Below are positions 23,272 through 40,453 of a DNA stretch of 64,000 nt, in pieces (position 1 is the first letter of the stretch; each line of letters opens with the position of its first letter). The notes under the pieces are model-generated. The model did not search any database. It was given only the letters and a program-made list of their open reading frames with translations, and was not told the DNA's origin. The position numbers were made by a program, and so were the translations under genes. This DNA comes from Chondrosia reniformis. Its lineage: Eukaryota; Porifera; Demospongiae; Chondrillida; Chondrillidae. The stretch covers positions 6,690,501 to 6,754,500 of the forward strand of contig OX359193.1 in assembly GCA_947172415.1 (NCBI GenBank), given 5' to 3'.

Positions 23272-25910
23272 TTAAAATTTGGTTAAAACTTTGTGCTGCC
23301 TTTTGTTTGAAATTGCAAGCTGTAAACTCTTTTCCTGGTTAGATAAATGTAATAGTTTGCTCTTTAATGCTTCACTCTTATCCTTGATATGACCCTCAAA
23401 ACTCACATCCCTACACCAATAGATTGTACTAATAAGCAGCATTTAAAAGCTACATTAACAACTTACCCTTTATTACGAAACTGCTGTTCCTGTAGTCTTT
23501 TCAAGCTCTCCTGTATGGCTGAAATCTCTCCTTCCACTTTATACAACTACACACAAAGTCATTGCAACCACATGGATTCAATAGGTTCCACTTCACAGTT
23601 AAGCATGGTCATACTTGAAGATTAAGATTAGCTCTTTTATCCACTTTTCTCTCCATTTCGTTTCTACTATTTGGATCTTTGTTCAAAATGATTGTATTTA
23701 GAAATTCAAAAGTATCCTAGACCATGACAATGACATCATAGATTAGATACTCTATGGTGACAGATTACTAATGTAATTATTCATTATAGTATAGACTGGT
23801 AATTGTGCTAATTCAGGTAAACAACAGAAGTGCAGAGAGGAGAAACATGACTGGCTTTACAACTGATTTACTTAGAATCCTAAGAAATGGTTAATAGTCA
23901 CTTACTACCTGCTCTGCACTGCCAGTAGAAACTCCTCCTTTTCTCATTGTAGTTTTTGTACTTCTTTTTGAATCATCCATTTTCTTCAATTTTCCATGTT
24001 CCCTCAGTTCCACACAAGCATCCAGTGACTTACCTGTCGGTTTAAAAGTGATTATAACCCTCATCTCCAGAGTTGTTGTTCTAAACCTTACCTTGAGGTA
24101 AAATTATAATATCAACTGGATCAATTCGACCTTCTCCATCCTTTCCAAGACCCTGTCTAGATATCACATGATAGTCATGTGATAGTCATGTGATAGTCAT
24201 GTGATAATCATGTGATAATCAGTAAGTGACTTTATAGAAACTTACCCCCTAATGTAGCCCATTTTGGCTAATAACTTTGACCCAATACCCTGCATGTGCA
24301 TAAATAGTTAATTGTAATACAAACTTTGAACAAGCAGGTTACCATTGGCAACACTCAGTACAATGAAACCACACTGTTCACTAGCACCACCAAATCAGTG
24401 TGAAGGTAGACATGCTATAGCAGAGTCAAAACATAGTCTGTTGCATTGTCATGGCAACCCACTTTAGTATGCTCCTCCCACTCTCCAAACGTCATGTCTT
24501 CCAATTCTGTTTTATGTGATGCAATCAATCGCAATCCTGCATCTTCTGGATTATCTTCACTGTCTGAGCTAGCTTCAGAACTTGACTCTTGAAGGTTAGA
24601 CTCAGTTCCAATAGGAAGCACATTATGATACTCAAGGTTTACTGTCTCTGAATGCCCCTCATATTCTATTGAGACCTAAAACATTAAACAATATAAACCT
24701 ACCTTGCTCAGATCATTCTGGCTATGGTAGAGTACAATTCAGAACATAAATTACACAAGCAGTTGAGGAGAATCACTCTCCATTAGCTGACAGTGTGTGT
24801 GTTACCTTGTCTTCAGCTAGATCAGTTACAATAGCCCTCTTCCACAAACTGTCACTTGCATCACGAGCGAGGCACATCACACCTGGTGCCAGAGAGGAGT
24901 GGTCTGGTTCATTGTACGGCTGAATCTTGGAACGTTCCACCACATAGCCATGGCAATACCTTAGAAACATGAGACAGACATACTTATATTGTGGATACTG
25001 CCTTGTGAGATAACATACCGACATTCATCTTCTGAAAATTTACATTTTCCATTTAAAAAAAATTGGCACGTCTTCATTTTATTAAATAATGGATTAAGAA
25101 ACAGCACACGTACCTGAGGCAAGCAAGATATAACCTAAACATCCACTCTACTACGTAGTTAGTTATCATCCATCCTACACATGTACCTCATGCAGTCCAT
25201 CGTCTGTAGGTTCCTCACACAATATAATGGCATTATGAAGTCCAGCTGCCCCCCAAGACTACAATTATACATACATCCACGTGACTGTAAACCATAATAC
25301 AATCTTTGTGACCGGCTAACTTGATCAAGAGGTACACAGCACCTGTTACCCGCCACATCTGTCGAGGGGCAAGCAGCATCAGATGAGACTTCCTTTGTGG
25401 TAGCTTCCTCTGTTCTTAAGTGACCATCTAATGCAAGCAGTAAGTTTTGCTTCTTTGCATCAAAGAGGCGCTCTACACAACAAAACACCCTAACCACTTA
25501 AAACCACAATTCCAAAACCATTTGTGCACCTTATATACTGTGATGGTTAGCTTTCTTACTAATTATCATATATATGTGTATATGATCTATGAATGATATA
25601 CGTATATAATGAGATCCACTAACTAGCACATATGGACTCATAACGAGTAGTGCTGCAACCCTTACCTTCAGTTATTTTGATTAGCTCCTGAAGGGAATTC
25701 CGCAACATCAATACATCTCTCCTACCGTCTTCCTCTATACTATCTCCTTGACTTAGAGTTTCTTCGAGTGCAGCCAGCTATGTTAGCAACGAAACAGAAC
25801 AAATAACGTTTCGCAGGTCCTTGCAAGCAATACGAATATAGTCGTACCTGGCCTTTATACTGGTCCAACTCTGTTTCCAGTTGACATTCTAAATACAAGG
25901 AATCGTCCAT
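23272..25910 (-). CDS. ZGPAT: Zinc finger CCCH and G-patch protein (ZGPAT)
   Basis: Nuclear RNA/DNA-binding protein; the vertebrate family member is a transcriptional repressor with links to splicing. Twelve exons, 434 codons plus stop: 25848-25910, 25666-25777, 25321-25472, 25187-25258, 25019-25113, 24806-24959, 24463-24675, 24246-24289, 24092-24156, 23909-24033, 23467-23546, 23272-23401. Order: N-terminal coiled region, Trp-rich segment (SWGAAGLHNA), CCCH finger C-X7-C-X6-C-X3-H split by an intron, Tudor-like stretch, acidic Ser-rich linker, G-patch (GIGSKLLAKMGY ... GLGKDGEGRIDP), C-terminal coiled coil ending HKVLTKF. The 62-bp intron at 25,259-25,320 is inferred from a frame change. Phases agree throughout. 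The start is the first ATG of the coding frame. Confidence 0.95.
24165..24225. repeat. 11-bp minisatellite in a ZGPAT intron
   Basis: About five copies of GATAGTCATGT (later GATAATCATGT) fill most of the 89-bp intron between the two G-patch exons, close to the acceptor that must be used for the frame to continue. Confidence 0.9.
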
Positions 25911-26092
25911 TTTATATTTCCGCGGATTAACCCCGCCCCCAGCGAGAAGATATTTTTAGAGTATTTTAAAAGTTACAGTAGAAATACAGCTAGGCATAAT
26001 GAATTATTATGTACAGGAAATGGATAAACAAGGGAGGTTTGGATTTTAAAATTGTCCTACAGCTGCCTCTAGCTATACATCTAAAGCTACGG

Positions 26093-27152
26093 TCATGGAC
26101 TGTTCCAAAACTGATGGTTGCCAGCATCAGGGGGGGCAGACATCATTTGCAAGAAAGGTTGCAACTGTTGCCCAAAAGGCCTACAAAACAGGATTGAGAA
26201 CATTAACATTAGCGCATTGTTCTTGCAGTGTAATAGTCAATATAACTTCCTTACGTTGATAGGACCTCTTTGGGTAAATCAATGATATATTTAGGGACTT
26301 CCTTGCCAGTCAAGAACTGGGTAATCTCATTGGAAAAGTTGTTACAATTGTGCTCCAACAGATTGTATTTGGAAGGCCTAAGTTAAAACAAATTTGAGTA
26401 CTCTGTGAACCCTTATGACAACTCCATAAAGACTTACACAAATTCAGAAGAAATACTGTGAAGGTATTCAGTGAAAACCTCAAAAGGAACTTCTGTGTTT
26501 CCCATTGTTTCAATTTTGGTGGGTTGTCCCATGATTGTTCCACCCTATAGGGATCAGGTAAAACAAGGCAAGGTGGGTAGATCATGCTATGTTTGCAGAT
26601 AAAGAGCAATAAACTCACTGGATTACAACTCTCTATACCCATCCCACCAAAGAAGAACTCCTGACCATATACCACCACACCAGTATGCCTGTACATGTAC
26701 AACCAACACATGGTATATACACACATTTAGAGGTTCTACACCAAACCATTACAACATTTATAACATGTGAATTATTTACCTTGACCCAGATATGATCATG
26801 TAGTAATTTATATTTGATGTCATTAAGTGCTACATGTATGAATTACATCAACTATAACCTCATCAACTGTGATTTAAACATAAATCACATCTACAATTCA
26901 AGCACACGCAATTAAGCTACATATCAAACTATCCCCATTCGGTTAAACAACGAGATATACGTTGCAACCTACCATATTCCATCTATCTGCTTTCCTAAAG
27001 TATTAGAAAGAAATATAAACAATGAAAATGCTAATTTTCATTATGTTTGTGTGTTCGTTTCTTACTAGTAACGTACCCAAAAACATAGGCGACAACTGAG
27101 ATGCCATCCCCATCGTTAGATCGTATATATACAGTTGAACTTTCTGGGCCAT
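26093..27152 (-). CDS. DESI1: Desumoylating isopeptidase 1 (PPPDE domain)
   Basis: Cysteine isopeptidase of the PPPDE/DeSI family, which removes SUMO from target proteins. Six exons, 161 codons plus stop: 27077-27152, 26973-26994, 26619-26688, 26438-26544, 26255-26377, 26093-26180. The protein starts [17 protein letters not shown], as in animal DESI1. The catalytic His lies in [11 protein letters not shown] and the catalytic Cys in [24 protein letters not shown] and [12 protein letters not shown] are further family blocks. Exon 2 is only 22 nt. In exon 4 two overlapping GT donors exist; only the downstream one keeps the frame. The length matches the vertebrate protein (~168 aa). It is transcribed in the same direction as its neighbours, with ~180 bases to the ZGPAT start. 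Confidence 0.96.
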
Positions 27153-27730
27153 CGTACACTAGTTCAAAGAATAGCGAAGGAGTAAATAGGTTGCTGAACT
27201 GTTGGCGTCTTGAAAGCGTGTCTACACGTAGCACTGGATTTGGGGAATTCCCCGTGAAAGACTTGCTTCGTCGTCTCTAAAACTTACTATTGCACAACCA
27301 ACCCACCAATGACCATCTGTCTATAGCTATATGCTGAGGTCAAAGGTTGTAGTGCAGATACTGGTACGTACTAGTAACGTACCCAAAAAACTCAATTAGG
27401 TATTTGAAACTTCAGCAATTTAATACATGTTGATACAGATGATATGTATGAAGACATATATGTATGTAGCTCCTTATATACCAACTCATGCCTTAGACTG
27501 AGTGACAGATAGGTATCATGGTTCATTGGTTCATTGAGAAAACTAGACTCACTGTAGCCAATACATTGGATCATATTAAAATTACACAGTCTGTCAGACA
27601 TACTGACACATGTGTCATGCAGCCAATTGTATCCAAACATTTTCTTGACAAAAACTATTCACAATACAAGTTAGGGATAGGGTAAATAGTTTAACAACTG
27701 TCTCCAGCAGTTTATTTGAGAGTAAGTGAT
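27153..27730. other. Spacer between DESI1 and the metallophosphoesterase gene
   Basis: 578 bases that must hold the DESI1 promoter/5' UTR and the phosphoesterase 3' UTR. Open frames here have no recognisable product and no splice context. Nothing else seen. Confidence 0.6.
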
Positions 27731-29992
27731 CTAATCAAATTTAAGCATGTGATAAGCATAAGAGGTAACAGCCCATTGACCCTTAAATGTCTTCCTGATG
27801 TCTGGATGGACACAGCCTCTCTGAAGGGTGTACAGTGCAAATCTGCCCTCCCTAAGTGACAGGCAGTAGTCACAGTAACGGTAGGTTGAGGATTTATTGT
27901 TCATTATGCTTACTTTAGTGCTCCAGGATTAGAAACAGTGATTCCTCCAATTTGAACTTTTCCACTGCAAAGGTGGGTGTGTCCATGAGGCATCAGAAAC
28001 ACCCTCTTTTGCTAATTAAACAGGAAAGAGTGCAGTTTACAGTGTAGCAGTGCACACCTGATACTTTAGAATGACAGAAATCATATATGCAGTATGCACA
28101 CAATAACACAATGTGTAAGAGACTGACATTTGGAAACAAGGGAATTATAATCTTTAATGGATATCCTATAGTTAACAATAACTGTGTATCCTTACCATAC
28201 ATTGACTAATAGCATTAGTGCCCCAACTTGATTCACATTAGCTCCAAATGTTTGGTTTGGTTGACTTATAAAGTGTAAAAATGTGTAAAAATGCAAATAC
28301 TCATTTACAAGTACTATGTTGAAGTGGGCACGAACCATCTTCAGATTAATAGGGGAGGGACAAATGAACCACTTTACAGTGCTACAGTACAAATCTAAAC
28401 TTACCGTTTCAGATCTACAGAGAAACTCTCTCAAATATGTAGACCCAGAGTAAGTAGGGCTGTACGGTGTGCTTGTATCAACTGCTGTGCTTGAGCCTTC
28501 AGGTCCGTTGTGAACCATAACAATTACACTGTCATTGGGTCTGAGGATTGTATTCTCTGGGTTACTGATTGGATCCAGCAGCAAACTAGCTTCTTTTGTA
28601 AACTCTTCTTCAGTAAGCAACGGATAGCCTACAACGGTCAAACAGAATATAGTGTTAAAGTGATGGGACTAGCTTAGAAACACAGTTTATGACTGAAAAC
28701 AAAGTGTTACTGTAGTTTACTAGAATGTATTGATATTACATACATATACACACAGATACGAAATGTCATGAAGTTCTCTAAGATACAGAATAATGGGCTG
28801 AATTCACTGCAGTGTTAAATGGATATTTGGACATTCAATAGGTGAATTCCTAGTTAGTCAATGTTAAGATCCTCTTGAGAATAATAAAGTGATAATGACA
28901 CCACAAGTACTCATTCTCAAACACCATGTATAAAGGGAATACACACAAGAAACAATTGGGCTGGGAATTGAACCCATGACTGCTTATTATAATCATCATT
29001 TTATTATTTAAAGAAAAAGAGCTAGTGGTATTATTTAAAGCTTTTAGATGACTACCAAATCACATCACATTTACATTTACAATAGATAAAAGATATTAGC
29101 TGAAGAGGTACATCTTACTTACTTAACCAAAACTGTTCTCCATCCTTATATACGGGGATTGAACCACCATATCCAACAATGTACAGATCAGATCTTAACT
29201 TGACAATCTTATTGTGAATATTCATTGGAACCCCATTTGGCTTAAAAACAGTAACTTTGTCCTCCATCTCAGGGTAGAACTCAGTATGGTCGTGCTAAAT
29301 ATTCAAATAAACATGCATCTACCTAATTATATTATCTCATCTACAATGACATGCTGAATATTCCATTATACAAAGTTATTTATATTTCTGTACTTCTTAC
29401 ATTGCCAGGTATGTACAGAACATTAGGGCAAAAGACAGCTATAGTGTCCAGCACTACCCGAAAGTCTTGAGTAAACTTTTCCACTTCCTCTTTTGGAAGT
29501 GAGTGATCCATAGGCATCTGTGTGATGTCACCTGACAACAGGGTTATATCAATCCTACAGTAGACAGGCAAAGTCCAGAAGTAGACTGATAAACAGTTGT
29601 ACTTGTAGATAGGCTGACAATTGGTAGCCACTCACTTTGTTTGTATATTTGATAGCCATTCCTTTAGTCCTTGAATGTGTTTATATGCAGTATGCACGTC
29701 AGATATATGCACTGAGCAAGTAGAACGATAACATATATGTATCATTGAAATAATAAAATCAAATCTCTTACACTAATTAAACGGATTTCTATATGGTTGA
29801 TTATGAATTTAATCTTTAATGTATCTCCCCCACATATAAACTACATAATAGGTAATTGAAACAGTAATAGATATCCACACCCGATGAAACCTAAGTCTTC
29901 ACGACAATGTACATCTATATACACAAAGAACCTGCCTTTTTAGCGCCACTTCACTTACAGATCGCTATTTCTTCATTCTCACGTGTAGTCAT
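27731..29992 (-). CDS. Calcineurin-like metallophosphoesterase
   Basis: Two-metal phosphoesterase of the calcineurin-like fold; the substrate is unknown. Seven exons, 292 codons plus stop: 29959-29992, 29636-29711, 29401-29554, 29123-29294, 28405-28628, 27914-28011, 27731-27851. All metal-site blocks are present in order: ILHISDVH (D-x-H, ~residues 12-18), LLSGDI (GD), IPGN|HDH (GNHD, split by an intron), VMVHNGPEGSS (late His) and MPHGHTH (GHTH). Nearly the whole chain is the catalytic domain, with no signal peptide or membrane segment, so it is probably cytosolic. It is not the MPPED1/2 type by eye. The start ATG lies 223 bases from the UXS1 ATG on the other strand, so the two genes share a promoter region. 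Confidence 0.9.
28880..28975 (-). mobile_element. tRNA-derived SINE fragment (copy 2)
   Basis: Minus-strand B box GGTTCAATTCC at 28,963-28,973, followed by sequence matching the tail of the element at 38,941-39,082 (TACTTGTGGT and ATCACTTT blocks). No A box is visible upstream, so the 5' part is lost. It sits in the phosphoesterase intron between 28,629 and 29,122. Confidence 0.6.
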
Positions 29993-30215
29993 GATGATAT
30001 TCCAATCAGTCTTCGGCTTTAAAAGCGAAATCTTAGGGCCTTCACATATACAGACTATCTATACATAGTAGTGTAGATAGATGGTCCAGCCTATATACAG
30101 CTAATTCAATTACTATAAAAATGGCGTCGTACGATGCAGAATCGCAACGTCCATTTTATCAATGAAGGAAGGAAATTTCGGAAGAGATGCTTGATTTAAA
30201 AACGACAAAAAAACT
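29993..30215. promoter_or_regulatory. Bidirectional promoter region, phosphoesterase / UXS1
   Basis: 223 bases between two divergent start codons must carry both promoters and both 5' UTRs. No convincing TATA box was picked. An ATG at 30,121 opens only a 14-codon frame and could be a small upstream ORF for UXS1. Confidence 0.6.
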
Positions 30216-35714
<5,499 letters not shown>

Positions 35715-36923
35715 ATGATAGGCTTCAATGTTTATTATTACTGTGTGTATATATAGGTATAAACGTACATATATGTACATTACCTAATTTTAAAATAGGA
35801 TAAACCTTTGATGTTTTTGTCTATTGCTTATTTAACAGTCAATTTTTGAATTTGAAACTACCTATGTAGCTATATTCATTATTGACTTCAAAGAGATTGA
35901 AGTTGTACAAATTTTAACAGTTCTATATATTATTCAGATGTCAATAGCAATTTAATCTACATAGTACTTACTCTGCCCTTTGAAATTAGGTTAGTGTATA
36001 ATTGCAAATATAAGTAACAGTGTGTGCACATTACGCTGACTAAGCAGTTTACCATATAAGGAATAATTGAATAAAGAAATATATGTTCACTCCTGTTACT
36101 CATGATCACACAATATATGTATATATTCAACTGTTTCCAGTGAAAATCACACTTACTTAGTTAAGAAAAGGATGCGTGGAGACTTGTGATGTGAAGTATT
36201 TCATCACTAAAAATGTTTGAAAGTAAAGTCTTTGCATCAAACCATCTAAAAATCCTTGTACATGAGAAGTACAACAGAAGCCTGGTGTGTCAGAGATCAT
36301 AATTTGATTTATAACTAAATGTAATCCCTTTAAGGTTCTAGTTTGTAATACAATCAGTGAATTTACTATGGTATGTTGTGTAGTAATAAAGCTGTTGTAG
36401 GATTCTGTGTATATAGACAGGCAGATGGTATATAAAACAGACCTAAATAATACCCTTATATGGTTAATTGCTTAGTCAGTATATACTTTATGTCGCAATG
36501 TATCCATTATTAAATTCTTAATGAGTGAGTCAAAGTAAAATTTAAGACTACAAGTTTGTTTGACCAGATTGACTATGGACCCATTGCAATGCATGGATAT
36601 TAATCGCATACTGCAACACAATGATTCATCAAATTATATATATAGCTAAGACTAAACACATATACCAACGCTCTACCTATAAATATTATAGTATATAACG
36701 CATGCAAGCTATTCATACATGACGTAAATGTTCATAATACCAATTACTGACCTAATTGCATCCCTTTTCAAGAAGTAGTGTAAGACGTTTGATGTGGTCA
36801 AATGATCCTAATTTAACACGTGCAGTTTGTTGGCTTCTCTTACAAAATACAGACAAAGTTCGCTCTACGTATATTATATAGTTAATCGAGAGGCAATAAA
36901 GCGTAGTTTTAATTTTGCTTAGA
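35715..36923. other. UXS1 - glypican spacer
   Basis: 1.2 kb of AT-rich sequence that should contain the UXS1 3' UTR and the first glypican promoter. No gene, RNA or repeat family was recognised. Confidence 0.6.
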
Positions 36924-39900
36924 ATGACGCTTCGGCTAGCTTACTTGGCCGTACTATCGGTACAATTGCTGGTTATCGCCAGTCAACGATCTTGCGATAA
37001 CGCGGAAGTCTACTTTTCGAATATAATCGATTCGTCGCTCTTGCTCTCCCGACCCAGGCCGAATCAAGGTACTTAAGTAATTGCACTGCCTCGATGTCGA
37101 TCACTTTATCTGACTCTTCAGGTCTTTAGTTTGGAGCTCGTAGCCTGTATATATGTTATGGACTCTTCTTTTTACTATAGAAAAAGTTTGTGATCATTCA
37201 GAGACATGCTGTAGTCAGGCAGCTGTATCAACACTTAAGGACATGACGGAAAGAGACACTAAGAACGTTATTCAAGTAGTTGTTGATGCATCAAAAGAAG
37301 AGTGTTCTGAAGACTATAATGGTTGGTTCGCGGACCACCACATAATGTTTTTTCATCATCTACAGGTCCTAATAACAGTTATATTTGATACATCCCATAT
37401 TACAATGTCTTCTGTGATCCGCGATCATTTAATTTGCCAGATTTTCTTTTCACTTTGTTATTCATTTCTTTAGAGGCTGTGTTAACCTTTATGGAAAAGG
37501 AAAAAACAATACTCAGGGATTTAATTCAGAGATATTTGGGGGAAGAAACGCAGCTTTCTGATGCACTATTTCAGCCTTTTGTTGAGATGATTGATTCCCT
37601 TGGAGTGTACTTAAAGGGTGAAAGGGAATTATGTGGAATTAGTGATTTGATACAAGACTTGACTGTAAAATACATGTGGGAACTCTTCCTACCAGACACC
37701 AGTGTATCATCAGAAACCTTTAGGACATGCACCAGAAACTTTATCCTAAGGACTTTTGAAAATGAAATTTCTACCACAAGATTTGCTATAGAGAAAATTT
37801 TATTACGTGTCTATCATGTAATCAGGTATAAGACGTTGTTATTCAAGGCAGTTGACAGTTTGATGCAGGAACCTTGGGCAGCTGAATGTAAGAGTGCTTT
37901 GATGCGACTTCGCTACTGTGATGGTTGTAGTGGCCTGCATTCAAATGCAAGTCAAAGGACCCTGTGCTACTCAGAGTGCTCTCAAGTTAACTCAATGTGT
38001 CTGAAAGGATACAAAGCATTAGAAAACATCACTGAGAGCTGGATTAGTATGAGTGACTCGATTAAATATGAATTTTTAGGTTTCAATCCAGATAATTTGC
38101 TTCGTGAACTGGTAAATATTTTTGCAGTGAATGATGCGCAAACTCATCAAAATGAAGTTAGTCAAGCATACAATCTATCTTTCAATTTATATACTAGTAG
38201 CATATATTTATGCTAATTGCATTAACAAGAAAAATGGAAGTTTGTGATACTTAAGAAAATTTATTGTTCTTTGATGAACTAGTTAGATTAAATATTATTC
38301 ATTGGACAGTCTGGTTTGATACTATACACCATTATAATGCATATTAATTTTACTAAGCAGTGCATGCACTCAACATAATTGGATAATATATTTCAAATTC
38401 ATATTGAATCATGTTTTCATTGCATAAGTTTTCTTAAGTTAACCTGTTGTACCATCTCATCTAGCTTTTTGTTTAAATTGAATTATATCCTTCATTTATA
38501 TAGCTCAATGAAGAGTGTCCAAATTCTATTCGTAAGAGAAATATCAACAGGAGAGTACAACGGAAGTCTCTTCAGAGAAGTTATCGTCAGTCCCAGGATT
38601 CTTTCAAATTACATCCTCATCTCCTCTCCCAAATTGACTGTGCTACTGAATTAGCCAAAGGAGTAAGAATTTCAAATCTTCTTTCCAAGATATGTGAGAA
38701 TGCTACTTCAACTTCTGGTTGTTCACCAGATAACAGGTGAAAATGGACTTATAATACACAAAACATCCCTGGGCTTCTCAATAAATATATAATTACTTCA
38801 TAAACTGAGAATGATGCAATCTACTATATAATAATAATAATCATAATACAAATCAGCTTGTTCTGATAAGATTACCTAAATGCTGCCTAATTACATACTT
38901 TGTAGATAGTATAAGAGGAGAAACACAAAGGGAGCTGTCAGGTTGTGTCCATTGTGGCAGAGCACTGGTGATCATAACCAGCTGTCCTGGGTTCAATTCC
39001 CAGCAACTGCTTCTTTTGGGTTTTTCCTTCATTACTTCATAATGTTGAGAAAAATTACTTGTGGTTTGATAATCACTTTTGCATGGTTATTCCTATCAAT
39101 GTGGATGATCAGAAAATCCCATGTAGAATTCAAATGAATCTCCTAGAAATATCTAATTCACCACACATTCCTTCCATTTCCCTTTTAGCTATGAAGAGCA
39201 TCCTATCTTTACTGCCAAATTTCAAAAGATAATAGAGGAGCTAGAAGAGGAGAGAAAATATGTCTTAAGAATACTATTTGTATGTGAGACTTATTACCCA
39301 CCTTCAGAGTGTCCACAGTTGGAAGTTGGTCCTTGTCCTTCGACCCCATCGCCACCACCTTGCTACAAAGGCAATGTTGGCAGTGATGCCTTATTGGGTT
39401 AGTTTCATTGTCTGTTTAATAAATTTACATTACATAATGTAGCCTATATATAGTACACAAATCATGACATGTGATTGTTTGTATACATAATTCTATAGTT
39501 TACTTATACTTTAACTACAGGATTTTGCAATTCACCAATTTCTTATTTCTTTACATGCCTATATATACCTGATTGTCTCTATAATATCTATCTCTATCTC
39601 TATCTATATATCTTATCTATTTATCTATATATCTATCTATTTATCTATATATCTATCTATCTATTTATCCATCTATTATACAGTATATTATATACCTGTA
39701 TCTATCTGTCTATCTATACCTATCTATCTGTCTGTCTCTCTATCTACACATATAGATCAAGATCTTGATGATGAGTACAGTGGGTTAGGTCCTCCCTGCA
39801 GAGAGACATCCACCAGGGTGCCCATCCTTTCGTCAGATATCCCCCATCTGTCTCCCAGGCCATATGTACCAACATCATCATCAGATGTTGCTATCACAGG

Positions 39901-39985
39901 AGACAATTCCGCACTAGTGGCATCCTTCAGTAGTTGTTTTATGCTCATAACTTTTCTTTTATCCTTACTCTTAGGATTAAACTAG
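36924..39985 (+). CDS. Glypican, GPI-anchored heparan-sulfate core protein (paralogue a)
   Basis: Cell-surface proteoglycan core. Six exons, 531 codons plus stop: 36924-37068, 37181-37321, 37474-38111, 38504-38736, 39189-39397, 39756-39985. A signal peptide (~1-21, ending near VIAS) is followed by a Cys-rich globular domain with the family pattern AECKSALMRLRYCDGCSGL ... LCYSECS ... MCLKGY. A basic stretch SIRKRNINRRVQRK (~aa 312-326) gives possible convertase sites, as in other glypicans. The acidic DQDLDDEYSGLG (~456-467) is a typical glycosaminoglycan attachment site. The protein ends in a hydrophobic tail (FMLITFLLSLLLGLN) fitting a GPI signal. Residues ~203-306 are nearly identical to paralogue b, with diverged flanks. 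It is the direct neighbour of UXS1. Confidence 0.93.
38941..39082 (+). mobile_element. tRNA-derived SINE (copy 1)
   Basis: A-box-like TGGCAGAGCACTGG at about 38,954 and perfect B box GGTTCAATTCC at 38,990-39,000, with a T-arm stem CTGGG/CCCAG. The 3' half matches the minus-strand copy at 28.9 kb. It lies in the glypican-a intron 38,737-39,188. A functional tRNA is unlikely because the acceptor arms pair poorly. Confidence 0.7.
39590..39745. repeat. (TATC)n microsatellite, glypican-a last intron
   Basis: Irregular TATC/TATT/TGTC tetranucleotide run ending about 10 bases upstream of the last exon acceptor. Confidence 0.9.
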
Positions 39986-40453
39986 AAACAAGATAATGAC
40001 ATCAATTGACATGTCATATATTCACAACAATAAGTTTGACATTCTATATATATTGTATATCAGTTTTATCTAAGTTTGTATTTTGAACTATAATTCACAA
40101 ACTATTACATCTAAACGTACAGTGATGTAATCCGCTGCTAATGGGGGTTCCGTATACTTCTTGCATACCTCGATCGGTCACGATGCTAACACCGCAAAGC
40201 TTGCTCTTGCGTATATATAATTGTTAATTAAGATTTATAGCTTCATAAACTTTAAAAGAGGAGCGATTTATAGTTCATTCGAACAGCAGAAAACACAAAT
40301 TTTGCTTCCTGATATCCAGGACATAATATTTTAAACTCGCAAGGGATTTAGATCAAATTTTAAACTTCAAGCGCCGGGAAGTCGAGGAGGTTCTATATCT
40401 TGAGTTTCAGCGAGGTACCGATCCAAACGAATACATCAAAGCTTTATCTGAAG
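39986..40453. other. Glypican a - glypican b spacer
   Basis: 468 bases between stop and next start. It should contain paralogue a's 3' UTR and b's promoter. No TATA box or repeat stood out. Confidence 0.5.

Noticed and set aside
38941-39010. Functional tRNA with a UCA anticodon (selenocysteine-like)
   Set aside because: No U33, poor acceptor pairing, and a related copy at 28.9 kb; better explained as a SINE head.
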